A program made the position numbers and the translations under genes. Shown here one piece after another: positions 53,501-64,000 of a DNA stretch of 64,000 nucleotides; the first letter of the stretch is position 1, and every line of letters begins with the position of its first letter. This DNA is from Neocallimastix lanati (nom. inval.). Taxonomy: Eukaryota; Neocallimastigomycota; Neocallimastigomycetes; Neocallimastigales; Neocallimastigaceae. The notes below the pieces were generated by a model. That model did not search any database. It worked only from the letters and a program-made list of their open reading frames with translations, and had not been told where the DNA came from. The stretch is from contig JACVTC010000079.1 of the NCBI GenBank assembly GCA_016946835.1, positions 457,501 through 521,500 on the forward strand, given 5' to 3'.

Positions 53501-55445
53501 AAATAAGGACAATGAAAAGCAGAGCCCTTTAAATTTGTTGGAATGAAAGCCTTAATATCCTTCCCGATATTATTTGCTGTATTGATAAAATTTTCTACCA
53601 TTTCATCAGCCGTGAGCGAATTGTAGTGAGAATCGAGGTCATTTGCTAAGATTGAAAAATAATTATGTGATAAAATATCTGAATTTTTTGTTTTACAAAT
53701 ATGTGTAGACCATTTAGAAACTTTAGCAGGCCTTATAAAGCCATCGGAGAGAACTTTGTTGCAAGAAAGTATAATAGGTTTATGATCAGAAATACCATAA
53801 AATGAAGTGCAAACCGAGGTTTTATTAAAATGAGCTGCCAAAGCCTCATTATATATGACATGGTCAATACAAGATGATCTAGAACCTTTGGCATAAGTAA
53901 ATTTATTACCATATAAGGGAGCAATATACCAATTAGGAAAATTATTTGAAATGTATGTATTGATCTTCTTTAATGACATGTTAAAATCACCAACTAGGAC
54001 AGCAGGAACGTTTTTTCTATTGTGAAAACGTAACCATTGAGAAAGTTCATCAAAAGCAGCTAGTCTTTCTTCCTTCCATTTGCTTTGAGGGAAGTAGATA
54101 TTACCAATAGTACATTTTTGATTCCAGAAAGAAGTAATATTTACTGAAATGATATATTTGTATAAAAACGGTTCTTGGAAAAAAGAGCACGAAGAATGAA
54201 CACCAATAAAGAGTCCTCTCATACCAGGGATTTTAGGATTAGCTCTAAGGAAAACTGAGTTGTAATATGGAATTAATGGTGATGAAACATCTTTTGGAAG
54301 ATATTTACTTTTTCCAGTTTCTTGTAAACAGATACATATAGGTTTGAAAATAGAGTTGAGATATAAAATACTATCACGTTTTTCAGTATTCCAACCGTTA
54401 ATATTCCAACTAACACAGAGATTAAAGAAAGAAGAATTTGAATTTAGATGGCTAGAGAAAAAATCTTTCGCCATAGGATTAAGTTCAACATCAATATTAT
54501 TAGATTTTCTTGACTTGTTCATTTGTTTAAGTTTATTACACAAGGTCCAGGTAATTTTAGCTGTTTCAGGAATTTTATCTCTTAAGAAATCTAAAACATC
54601 GAAAAATTTGAGATCATTTTTGTGTTTATTAACCCTAATAATGAAGTATGAGCCGTACCTTGGAGAAAAAAGTTTTTTAACATATGGAATAATTTCATTG
54701 TAGTTAGGGATCTTACTAATAACTTGAGCCATTAGATTACTAGGGGACCAAGAATTAAGGTTATGGATAAAGATAAGGCTATAATTGTTCATATGATTAC
54801 CGAAGCAGTAGAAACCACAATGGAAGGGAGTATTATTAACTGAGCTAGAAGCATCCATGTTTAGAGTTTGATGATAACAGAACTGACTTAATTTCTATTT
54901 ATTGTGAATTTATTATAAGGATTGAATACCAAAGAATTATATATAAATTATTAACATTTAAATTTACTGAATATAAAAGTTAATTGTTTCACGTGAATTG
55001 AATTTCCTAAGATATATTAAAAAACAATAGTTAGTGGAAAAATTATTTATTCAATAAAATATAATGTAAAATAATATATTTATTTTAAGTAAAAAATAAA
55101 AAATATTTTAAAAGGATATGAAAATTAAAAACCTAAAGTAAAAATTTATATAAAAATATAAAGTAAAATATATAAAGATAGAAAAAAAATATATATATAT
55201 ATAATATATATAAATATATAGAATAGAAAAACTTTAGAAATAAAGGAGAAAAAAAAATAAAAACAATATTGTTAGTAGTATAGTGTAAAAATTTCTTTTG
55301 GTTGAAAAATTGATTTTAAAATACAGTTATGATTTATATAAAAAATAAAGATTGCATTAAAAATTGAAAAGTAATTTAAATTTTATTATAATACTAATTG
55401 CTGAACCCCCTCAGAAACCATACAGCTTCGGTTCCATCATTGGGG
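50515..55445 (-). mobile_element. Full-length LINE with intact ORF and 15-bp target-site duplications
   Basis: The direct repeat AATTTTCTGTAAAAA stands at 50500-50514 and 55446-55460. Between them lie, on the minus strand, a 587-bp 5' UTR, one ORF (50695-54858), a 150-bp 3' UTR and a poly(A) of about 29 (T tract 50515-50543). Three truncated relatives nearby end in the same 3' sequence or carry parts of the same ORF. An intact ORF, a long tail and clean duplications show a recent insertion. Its 5' end is GC-rich (CCCCAATGATGGAACCGAAG) and can form a small stem with GGTTT and GGGG downstream. It lies between the two Pmp3 genes. Confidence 0.93.
50695..54858 (-). CDS. LINE polyprotein: AP-endonuclease and reverse transcriptase, 1387 aa
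   Basis: The protein nicks target DNA and copies its own RNA there (target-primed reverse transcription). Residues 1-145 form an N-terminal region without a named motif; its segment YSLIFIHNLNSWSPSNL might be RRM-like. The AP-endonuclease domain spans about 148-365: WNINGW (151-156), CLQET, GDFN (290-293) and SDHKP (from 357). The reverse transcriptase spans about 600-900: NNKAPGPDGIP, FLDLKKAYDSVP, RGVRQGCPLSPILFNLFIND and the catalytic FADD (855-858). A cysteine/histidine cluster follows: C1179, C1183, C1185/C1186, H1195, C1200. No RNase H domain is recognised. There is no separate ORF1 upstream. I do not assign a clade; fungal Tad elements usually have two ORFs. All motifs are intact, so the copy may be active. 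Confidence 0.93.
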   Translation of the reverse strand: MDASSSVNNTPFHCGFYCFGNHMNNYSLIFIHNLNSWSPSNLMAQVISKIPNYNEIIPYVKKLFSPRYGSYFIIRVNKHKNDLKFFDVLDFLRDKIPETAKITWTLCNKLKQMNKSRKSNNIDVELNPMAKDFFSSHLNSNSSFFNLCVSWNINGWNTEKRDSILYLNSIFKPICICLQETGKSKYLPKDVSSPLIPYYNSVFLRANPKIPGMRGLFIGVHSSCSFFQEPFLYKYIISVNITSFWNQKCTIGNIYFPQSKWKEERLAAFDELSQWLRFHNRKNVPAVLVGDFNMSLKKINTYISNNFPNWYIAPLYGNKFTYAKGSRSSCIDHVIYNEALAAHFNKTSVCTSFYGISDHKPIILSCNKVLSDGFIRPAKVSKWSTHICKTKNSDILSHNYFSILANDLDSHYNSLTADEMVENFINTANNIGKDIKAFIPTNLKGSAFHCPYFIKRLSHEKHIAFRNIKPYFNCENVDNYLEQFNKYEKLCKLIKKTKSKFRSARFKANIVKIGNYFLNKDFKNGWRCLKKMAKPSYSSTSPTCIKSKFGQDIISPTKQLDRWAEYYKDLASDPSGHSLNRNFWIHALRNISLRSSTWNINDPITVDDIKKTISSMKNNKAPGPDGIPIEFYKALFCNEELLETHPAAGKCLKLIFNKIWNGSFPKKWNSASIVSIPKKGDLSDCSNYRGISLINVGLKIISKIVTDRISSYALSHNFIRPEQFGFRNREECISLFISVREICQRRKFQGKFTYLAFLDLKKAYDSVPIFNILTKLYHYGVRGRCFDFLCNLYTSSKARARFASMLSNEFPIKRGVRQGCPLSPILFNLFINDILNDCEKYGVNIGRKKCCGGLFADDVVLIAPSAKNLEKLLKKVHKWANLNEMTFGIEKCATMVIKPMNFQSPPNYSDPTFYLGMNAIPKVSSYIYLGIPFSDDLLLEHIISHMHFKVRKSLLSFTHFFSNKLIPIAYKKKVIQSFVISKVIYYSPLLGSNKSRTARIQTLINTGLFWCIGSFSKNGKTSSEDNDYIRHNSTMSTYALSRDLSIPPIAGVCAALQIKSFAKWSKSNCIIKDLIKSIPKMHHYSWTKESRTLYKKIKKYKCEKYDDILERYWESVAKFQGIKGQNYDRNKFSNNKAIIMLSLKYPQFNLGFSWIIRLRCGYKYNTTIAIRMGRVSEDCPKYCPCCGEDKQSFEHWIFKCDALASFRWNSLNFIDDLYVLFLRKIRVFNPLSSYDSISNFEDYINHYTYLFLLGGTLVLNELHFDSGEQRQLNELLFKGSSESPVPKIVGLAEFLTSAIPIISSSFELLFDRYCKISNLSKSVDVVLIRHNDNTGSSSIATKDESLPSSSINDESGESLVDTTLSILKMLLLGFISFLFDRKGKIPA

Positions 55446-56472
55446 AATTTTCTGTAAAAAGAGAGCCGTAGATCAGATCATATCAAGAATGACGTTTTTT
55501 TAGAATAATCACTAGAAAAATGATTTGATTTGGTTCTTAAATAAAAATATCCAATTCCCTTTTTTTTTTTATAATTTTATAATTTAAATCAATAATGTCT
55601 TCATCTCTTCCATCAAGAAGAAAGTTATATATCATTGGTACCATGTTATCATATATATATTAACACATTACAAAAAAAAAAAAAAAAAATTTTAAAAATA
55701 AAGTTTAAATCAATTTTTTAGAGGCAAATTTATTTTACATTTAATCATAGTAAAGTGAGATACGTAATAAAATTAGTATTGAAATAAAAAAAAAAATAGG
55801 CAATCATTAGTTTCAAACATCTTCCATAAATATAGAGATAACAAACCAAAAAAAAAAAAAATATGTATATATATATATAATTTTATTAAACAAAGAAACA
55901 CATAATTCATTTAAATAAATAAAACTTTACTTTTGTTTGTTGATAACTTTAATATATAAATTTTTATTAATAATAATTTTTAATTCTTTAAAATAACTTT
56001 TTTAAGAATTCATGTATTTTTTTTTTTTTTTAATTTTAATATAAAATATCGATTACGATAATAAAAATAAAAAATTAATATATAAAAATAATCTTTTTAT
56101 CATTTAATTTTTAATAAAGTTATGCGATATATTTTTTTTTTTTTTCATTCGTTGTCCTTTTTTTTTTTAAATATAAAAGACAATGAATTATATATAATTT
56201 AAGTAACTTTTTAAAATATAATATAAATAAATTTTACTATATTCACATAAAATAAATATGTTTTTTTGCGCTTTAATATTATTTAAAATCAAAAAATATA
56301 TACTTTTGGGATATTGATAATATATTAATATTAATTATATTATTTACTTTTTTTTTTACTTTTTTTTTAAAAAAAAAAAATAACTCTTTTCATATATTAT
56401 TCCATTTAGGAATATAAAAAGTTTTTGTATTATTTCTTTTTTTTTTTCCATAAAAAAAAATTCTTCTTCTTT
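55446..56472. other. Intergenic flank, A+T-rich
   Basis: After the target-site duplication comes a short, less biased patch (55461-55500), then A+T-rich DNA. GTTTAAATCAAT..TTTTAGAG and GCAAATTTATTTTACA near 55706-55740 repeat text at about 50020-50058, so flanks around the Pmp3/LINE area are duplicated in part. Confidence 0.5.
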
Positions 56473-56646
56473 CTAATATTTGCAGATAATATACATTGCA
56501 TGAACCATACCAGGGAACCAACCTAATATCGTTAAAAGAACATTTATAACAAAATCTTTGTTTAATCCCCTTTCTAAGAAGACACCAATTGGTGGAATGA
56601 TAAAGGCACCAATAATCTTAAAAATATCAGTACAAGTTAAAGGCAT
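56473..56646 (-). CDS. Pmp3-type plasma-membrane proteolipid (UPF0057), copy 2
   Basis: This 57-aa paralogue of the gene at 46370-46543 reads MPLTCTDIFKIIGAFIIPPI, GVFLERGLNKDFVINVLLTI and LGWFPGMVHAMYIICKY. Two hydrophobic spans flank the ERG turn, and the family signature is complete, including the W-F-PG motif usual in yeast Pmp3 (the first copy has F-V-PG). Same strand and same length indicate a local duplication, later separated by the LINE and intergenic growth. It should sit in the plasma membrane and influence membrane potential and ion stress. No intron lies within the coding part. Confidence 0.93.
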   Translation of the reverse strand: MPLTCTDIFKIIGAFIIPPIGVFLERGLNKDFVINVLLTILGWFPGMVHAMYIICKY

Positions 56647-57990
56647 TTTCGATATTATTATTAACTTTTGCTAAAAAAAAATATAATTATTTACTTAGTT
56701 TTTCTTTTTTTTTTTTTTGGTTATATTACTTCGGTTTATATTTTTATTTTAAAAAATTATTACTGTTTTTTTGTAATTTTTTTTATTCGAAGAAAAAAAT
56801 TTTATTGACAGAATTCATCGTATTTATATAAAAAAAAAAAAAAAAAATAAAAAAGACAAATGTTTTGACTTTAATTAATTATAATTATGTTAATATATTA
56901 TGTTTAATAATTTCATCATATATTAAATAATTATGGATTAATAAAGCGTTCATCGATTATTCGATTATTCAATTAATTTTTGTATTTTTTTTTATATATC
57001 AACATAATCATAATATCATAATATTTTTTTTTTAGACAAAATTACAACAAAAAAAAAATTATTTTATATATTTATTATTATTATTTTTTCAATAGGAAAG
57101 GCGCATCAATTATTAGTAGCCAATGATTTTTTAAATTTTAATTCCAGTTATTTCCATAGAATACTTTATATTTCTTTTTAAAATTGTATTTCACTATGTG
57201 GCTTTTTTACTTTAAAGCCATAATTTTAATACAAATATGAATAAATAAATATTAATTTGAAATTTATAAATGAGTTTATTATTTTAAATATTAAAATAAA
57301 TAATAAATAATAAATAATTAAATATATATAAATAAATAAGTTAATAAATATTAATAGTAAATAATTAAATTATTTCTAATATAATGAAAAAAATATTATT
57401 ATATTTTTACTAATATCTATATTTTAAAAAAATATTATGATATTATTATAAATAAATATCATTAATGAATTATTTTATAATTACTTTTATATTTTTATTT
57501 ATTTAACATTTTTATCATTTATTTACTTTTAATTATTAATTTAGAACGCCATTTATCGTAATAAGCCATATTGCAAAATGAATCACATTCTTAAAATATT
57601 AATTTAATATCTAGAAATTTTTTTATTTCTTTTTTTGAATTTTTTTAAATTAATTTTTATAAATGGATAATATATATATCAATATACATTTATATATAAT
57701 ATTTATTTATTTATTTATTTCATTTTTATGTTAATAATTTGCATTTTATATATTTTATCTTTTAATATGATAATTATAGTCTTTTTTATTTATATAAATT
57801 ATTTATTATATATATATATATATATTTTTTTTAAAAAAAATTACTTTTTAAAGGTATAATAATATGAAGATACATGTATGGATATACATCATTTTTATTA
57901 CTAATAAATAAGCCAATCAATATATTATAAATTAATTATATACACATATAATAAATAAATAATAAATAATAAATAATAAATAATAAATAA

Positions 57991-58029
<39 letters not shown>

Positions 58030-59723
58030 ATAGATAAATAATTTATAAATATAATAAGACGAGAAGTGGATAAGTACATTCATAATATTTTAATAAAAAT
58101 ATATATCACATTAGTGCATTGGTTTCATATGAAGTATTATAAGATCTTAATAATATATTTTGTATAATTTGTATATAAGTAGCTTGTTACTTATTTTTTA
58201 ATATGCAAAAAAAAAAAAGTAGTAGTAAAATCTTTTTAACTCCGGAACAGAATATCTATATTTTTGAATTATCTTTTTTTTTTTTTTTTTTTTTATTATT
58301 AATCTACAAAATTGATACATAATAAACTTATGAGATAACGATTAAATAATTGAAAATAAAAATTTTGTATATTATTTTTTTTTATATGTAATATACTTTA
58401 GGATATTGTTTATTTAAAGAATAAAAAAATTTCTTGGTACAGATACAAATTTCTTTAAAATATATAATATCTTTTTTATTATTAGTGGTGAATTTATTCA
58501 TTCATTCATTGAAAACATTTTTTTTTAATATTTTTTTAATTTCTATTTTAGAATTTTTAGATTTTATATTTTTGGTAATACTTAAATATACTATGTTATT
58601 TATGTTATTTATTTAATTATTAAATATATTTGTATTTCTTTTACTAAAACTTAAACTTTTCATTAATACTAAAAAAAAAAAATAAAAGGAAACAAGTTAT
58701 ATATAGTATATTAATAATAATGGATGAATAACATTTTTTTAATGAATTTTCGTCGATACTATATGAAAAGTATAATATTAATATTATTTGCTTATTATTG
58801 GTGGTTAATTATTTTTATCACAGTTAATTTGAAGAAGAAGCCAATTCTTAATAATATTATTAATTTTTAACCTTCTTTTCTTTCAATGAATAATTTAAAC
58901 AATATTAAAATTTTAAACTTTTTTGTATCAATATAATTAACATTCTTTTTTTTTTTTTTATTTATTCTACTTTTTAAGATAATAATAACAATTATAACAA
59001 CAATAATAATAATAAAAATAAAAAGGTTATTAATGAAGATTTAATTATTTATCGAACTTTAATAATTTTATTATACCATCCTAATTTAAATTTATGTTAA
59101 TAATTAAGTTTCAATTAAAGTAAAAAAAAAAAAAAAAAGAAGAAAAAAGAAAAATTATAGTACTATATAATCCTTTATTATAATTGAATTACATAAAGAA
59201 TTTTCATTATATATATTTTTTTTTTTTTTTTTTTTTTTGAAATTATCCGCAATAATATTCATTGAAAATTTTAAACTTATTTATTATTCATATAGCTTTT
59301 TTTTTTTTTTTAATATTAATAATTTTATTTATCCTAAAATATATTGAAATAAATTGAAATATATACTATAAGGAAAATAAAATAATAATTAAATTAATCA
59401 ATAGATAATATGTTATTATTTTTTATATGATGCTTATTAAAATCAATTCTATTATTATTTTTTATTTTAAGATATTTAAAAAGAAATAAACCAAAAAGTT
59501 TGTTTTATCTTTAAATAATGAAATATGATGTCCCATTATATATATTATTTAAATTTCCAATTTTTTTGTTTTTTTGGTAAATTAGTATTTATATGTACAA
59601 TTATTTTTATTATTATTATTTTTTTTTAATTACAATAGAAATTGTTTAAAATAATAGATCTTTTTTTATTGAATTTAATATTAATTAGTTTATAAATAAT
59701 AGATTCTTAACAATAAATGTCTT

Positions 59724-59754
<31 letters not shown>

Positions 59755-59871
59755 TTATTGAATATAAATTATTATAGATAATAAATATTTAAATTATATA
59801 TTTACAAAAAGTTTATAATTATTTATATTCTTGTAAATAAATCAAAATTAAAATTAATAATAAAATTTAAT

Positions 59872-59916
<45 letters not shown>

Positions 59917-60011
59917 AAATATTAGAAAGAGAATATATAAATGTATATATAACATATTTATATGGATAAATATATTTATATTATTATATTAATTAAATAT
60001 ATATTTCATAA
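56647..60011. other. Gene desert, A+T-rich
   Basis: 3.4 kb contain an ATAATAA/AAAT array (57950-58035), T tracts and TA runs. Frame 58434-58616 is Ile/Leu/Phe low-complexity. The tail near 59877-59912 is a T tract downstream of the LRR-CBM18 gene. Nothing else is recognised. Confidence 0.55.
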
Positions 60012-61369
60012 TTAATTACAACCACCAAATTCTTTTTGACATCCAGATCCACAATAATCATTTCCTTTTCCACACCAACCATATTTACTACAGCATTGTC
60101 CAGATGGACATATTTTACCATTGGATGGACCACATTTACCATCTACAGAAATTTTTGGTTGATTACTATTATTACTATTGTTAGCTACTTCAGTTTGCAT
60201 ATTACAAATTCCAAACTTTTCTTGACATCCACTAGAGATGGAACAGTAATCATTTGTTGTACCACACCATCCATATTTGCTACAGCAATAACCAGATTTA
60301 CATATACCATGTCCTTTTCCACATCTACTATCTGTTGAAATAGATATATCGGTATTACATTCACTAAATTGGGATTGACAACCTTCTGTAATGGAACAAT
60401 GCTTATCAGATTTTCCACACCAACCATATTTACTACAACATTCTCCACTTGGACATTTGCCATAATTTTTACCACATCTACCGTCAACACTTATGCCTTG
60501 GCTATTATCCTCCGAATTATTAGAATTACAGGAATTAAAGGAATAATCATTCTTTTCTAAACATTTCATATTCTTTACCATACATAAACTGTAAGTTTTA
60601 TCATATAAACAAATCGAGAGATTACTATTGGTTAAAGTTTTACCACTAATGTTTTTATTATCTTCTAAATTACTATTTTTTTTTTTTTTTTTTTAAAAAA
60701 ACAAAATTATAAAAAAAAAAAAAAATTAAATTATTAATTCATATATATATATATATATATTTAAAATTTCATAATTAATAAATTATTTATATTTATTTAA
60801 TTAATTCTTTAATATTTTTTTTGAAAATTCTGAAAAAGATATGAATTGAAACTATATAAAATTATATAAAAATAATTATAAAAATTACATACATAATAGT
60901 TAAATTCTTTAAATTATTAAGAGATTCTGGAAGATTTTCATCAATTTCATTTCTACTTAAATCACTATTGTATTACAAATTTAATAAATTAACAAATTTA
61001 TATTATAATACTTAAATTATTATTATTTTTTTTTTTAAGGTTATTTTTATTTGCATACATATAAGTAAGTTTTGTAAGATTAACTAAATATTTAAGAACA
61101 GATTTAATTTCGTTTCCACTTAAATCACTATTATAAATTTAAATATATATATATAATATATATAAATTATATTTTAATATATATTTTAGAAAAAAAAAAT
61201 ATAAGATAATTATATAGTAATATTAATTATATTTATATACTAATAGAAATGTAAATTTACATATATTCAAGGTTACTTAAAGATGATAATTTATTAGAAA
61301 TATTACTAATACCATGGCCACTAAATCCTCTATAATTTTAATAATATATATTTAATAAATTTATTTAAA

Positions 61370-61416
<47 letters not shown>

Positions 61417-61935
61417 GATTAATATCTATTAATAAGATAAAATATAATATTTGTACTAACAAATGCTTTAATGTTGAATATACGGAATAGATAAAATCTG
61501 GTAAATCATTTAATTGGAAATAAGCTTCATTTTTAATTTCTCTAAAAAAAAAAAAAAAAAAAAATTATGTAATATAAAGTATATATTAATTTTTTTTTAT
61601 TATATTAATAAATATTTATAATAAATAAATGAATGAATGAATAAATATAAATAAATAAATATAAATAAATAAATATAAATAAATAAATAAAAATAAAAAA
61701 AAAATATATATATATAAATAAATAAAATAAAAAAAATTAAATAAATCAATATAAAGAATAAATAAAATAAAATAAAATAAAAAAAAAAAAAAAAAAAAAA
61801 AAAATTAAAGAGAATTAATTCATTACATATAGGAAAGCTTTTTAAGATTTCTAAGGGGATCAAAACTAAATGCTGCAGAAGGTCGATTCATATATATCAT
61901 TTCTCTGAAAATATATATATATAAAGAAATATTTA

Positions 61936-61988
<53 letters not shown>

Positions 61989-62310
61989 ATTTTAAATATA
62001 AATTTTATAATAATATATATTTATTTTTACAATTTTTCTAGATTTGTTAAAGTAGAAATATCATCAATATTTGTTTGTGAAATTTCAATACCACCTAAGG
62101 ATCTTTAATTAAAACACACACGCCAAAAAAAAAAAAAAAAATTAATAATTTAATATTATATAATTAAATATTAATTTATAATAAGTATTAATTAATATTA
62201 ATTCGTACAATCTCTTTAAACTCTTTGAAACTTTTAAGGAACCTCCTTCAATACTACTTCTAGCGTAAGTTCTATAACCACTATAACCAAAAGTTCTAAA
62301 TATATATATG

Positions 62311-62349
<39 letters not shown>

Positions 62350-63009
62350 CATTGTTTAGACAAATTTAATTACTTATATATATATAAGTTGATATATAAT
62401 TAATGACAATAAGTATAAAAAATATTTTGTTACAATTCTTCTAAATTTGTTAAATTCCCTATTTCTGGTGGAAATTTATTATATTCAGGAGAATGATAAG
62501 GTGTAGCACCAACTTTATGATATTGACTATTTTTAAAAATATTTAAAAATAGATAAATTGAAAATATTATTAATAATATTATCTTGCCATTATAAAAAAA
62601 ATAAATTTATTTTCATTATTATTATTATTATTTTTTTTTTATTTTTTTTTACTTTACAGATTAGTAATAGTATTATAAGATAATGCTTTTTTAACGCCTT
62701 CATCTGTGATTTCATAACTGTTAAGTCCTCTTTTATTTTATGATAAAAAAAATAATAACAAACATTAATAATGATAATAAAAAAATTGTATAATTATTTT
62801 TTTTTCATTTTATAAAATAATTTTAATATTTACAATGTTGTAACTTTTCCTTTACTGTCAACATCACATTCTGTAATACTAGATACAATGTTTTTTTCTG
62901 TAAAATAATCAAAGATATCTTTACAGTCTCCTGATTTATCAATTTTTCCATAGGTATGAGTTACTAATATGGCCAAATTAAATATTTTTATTATATTTTT
63001 GAAATTCAT
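60012..63009 (-). CDS. Secreted leucine-rich-repeat protein with three CBM18 chitin-binding modules (11 exons)
   Basis: I read exons on the minus strand as 62834-63009, 62658-62729, 62434-62526, 62209-62295, 62031-62102, 61827-61904, 61461-61541, 61261-61329, 61059-61127, 60893-60964 and 60012-60672. This makes 509 aa. Every intron is GT-AG and phase 2, and each internal exon (69-93 nt) codes for about one leucine-rich repeat (for example LTNLEEL, LSNLEYI, LVNLTKLTYI, LNNLKNLTII). Exon 1 gives a signal peptide (MNFKNIIKIFNLAILVTHTYG) and a cysteine-bearing cap. The last exon carries three hevein-like CBM18 modules (about 355-395, 406-446, 469-508), each with CCSKYGWCG and the conserved cysteines. 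It should be secreted or wall-bound and bind chitin, with the LRRs contacting a protein or glycan partner. The function is unknown. The splice model is manual, so single boundaries may shift. Confidence 0.88.
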
Positions 63010-63337
63010 TTTTTTATTAATTTCTTTTTTGTTTTATTGTTCTTTTAATGAAAATACCTTTTTATAAAAAAATAAAAATAACTGAGAGAAAAAAAGAGAA
63101 ATAAAAAAAAAAATTTAAGAAGTGAAATAATTTATGGTTTGTTTCAGTAAATTAAAAAATTTTAAAAAATTTTTTTTTTTTTTTTAATTAATTGATTTTA
63201 TATTAAATTTTTTTTTTTTAAAAAAAAAAAGAAAAAAAGATGTCACAATAAATTGATAAATTAAATTAATATATATTTAGTTATTTAAATCAATCTTTTT
63301 TATACAACATTTTAATAATAATAAAAATTATAGTAAT

Positions 63338-63370
<33 letters not shown>

Positions 63371-64000
63371 TTAATAATAAAATTAAAAAAAAATTATTAT
63401 TAAATTATTATTATTATTATTATGATTATTATAATTATTAAAATATTGTATAAAAAAAATTATATCTAAAGTCTAAAGACCCTTGACCGTGTTAATAAAA
63501 ATAATTGAAAATTTACTTAATCTCTTAATATTTAGTTAAATTTATTTTATTTTATTTTATTTTATTTTTTTTAATTATTTTTTTAAGCTCTATATAAAAA
63601 TAAAAGAAGAGGAAAACATAAAAATATTTATAAAATGAAAAATAGAAAGTGAAAATTTATTGAATTGATTTTTATAATTTTATATAAATTGATACTTTAT
63701 CACTGAATAATGATAATATTATATAAGAAAGCATTTTTTATTTTATTTATATTTTTATTTTAATTTTTATTTTCATTATTAAAAAATATTTATTTTTTTT
63801 TTATTTTAAATTTTTTATTGTACCTTATTATTTATTTATTTCTACTATATGCTATAGTATCAATTTAAATCTGTATTAAACTTTAATAATTTATAAAACT
63901 CTGTTAAATTATAAAAGGTGAAAGTTTAATATCACGGAAAAATCATTAAATAGAAATCCTTATATATATATATATTAATTTTTTTTTTTCTCTATAAAAT
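63010..64000. other. 5' flank of the LRR-CBM18 gene
   Basis: This A+T-rich DNA presumably includes the promoter. It holds T/A tracts and an AAT array (about 63337-63372). A less biased patch (63470-63500) has no recognised motif. No gene is seen to the window end. Confidence 0.5.

Noticed and set aside
60036-60560. Frames on both strands overlapping the CBM18 exon
   Set aside because: Shadows of the cysteine-rich CBM18 repeats, without the cysteine pattern.
61600-61863. 87-codon Phe/Tyr/Ile frame on the minus strand
   Set aside because: Lies mostly in an intron of the LRR-CBM18 gene; its only coding-like end is LRR exon 6 in the correct spliced frame.

Overview
The window looks like a nuclear contig of an anaerobic gut fungus (Neocallimastigomycota; genus not resolved). 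Three things support this. The non-coding DNA is extremely A+T-rich and full of homopolymer and short tandem arrays. The genes are islands of more balanced composition with GT-AG introns. Their products are typical of the group: a secreted endoglucanase with four fungal dockerins (CBM10 type), a carbohydrate esterase family 4 enzyme with a CBM1 module, and an LRR protein with three CBM18 chitin-binding modules. I saw no rRNA, tRNA, CRISPR array or bacterial-style operon.

Layout. 0.4-2.45 kb: a two-exon Ecl1-like zinc-binding protein gene (minus) with a very long polyasparagine region. 5.1-6.4 kb: decayed coding DNA I cannot assign. 7.85-8.17 kb: a GC-richer island ending in a strong hairpin. 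13.3 kb: a single-exon GNAT acetyltransferase of bacterial type. 14-21 kb: a gene desert with heptamer and tetramer arrays. 21.9 kb: a second Ecl1-like gene (plus). 23.2-27.7 kb: a nest of LINE fragments, including an inverted LINE 3' end held between two inverted copies of a poly(A)-tailed repeat. 32.0-35.0 kb: a 967-aa bimodular GH5 endoglucanase. 37.0-39.2 kb and 43.9-45.0 kb: further LINE relics. 41.7-42.9 kb: the CE4 deacetylase/esterase. 46.4 and 56.5 kb: two Pmp3-type membrane proteolipid genes (minus). 50.5-55.4 kb: a full-length LINE with an intact 1387-aa ORF and 15-bp target-site duplications. 60.0-63.0 kb: an 11-exon LRR-CBM18 gene (minus).

How the genes may work together. The GH5 enzyme should act on beta-1,4-glucans as part of the fungal cellulosome. 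The CE4 enzyme should remove acetyl groups from xylan or chitin. The LRR-CBM18 protein should sit at or outside the cell surface and bind chitin. The Pmp3 proteins and Ecl1-like proteins belong to families tied to membrane potential or salt stress and to nutrient-stress or lifespan control. The genes are far apart and on both strands, so they are neighbours rather than a cluster. LINE activity, with at least three diverged subfamilies, explains most of the rearranged DNA between 23 and 55 kb.
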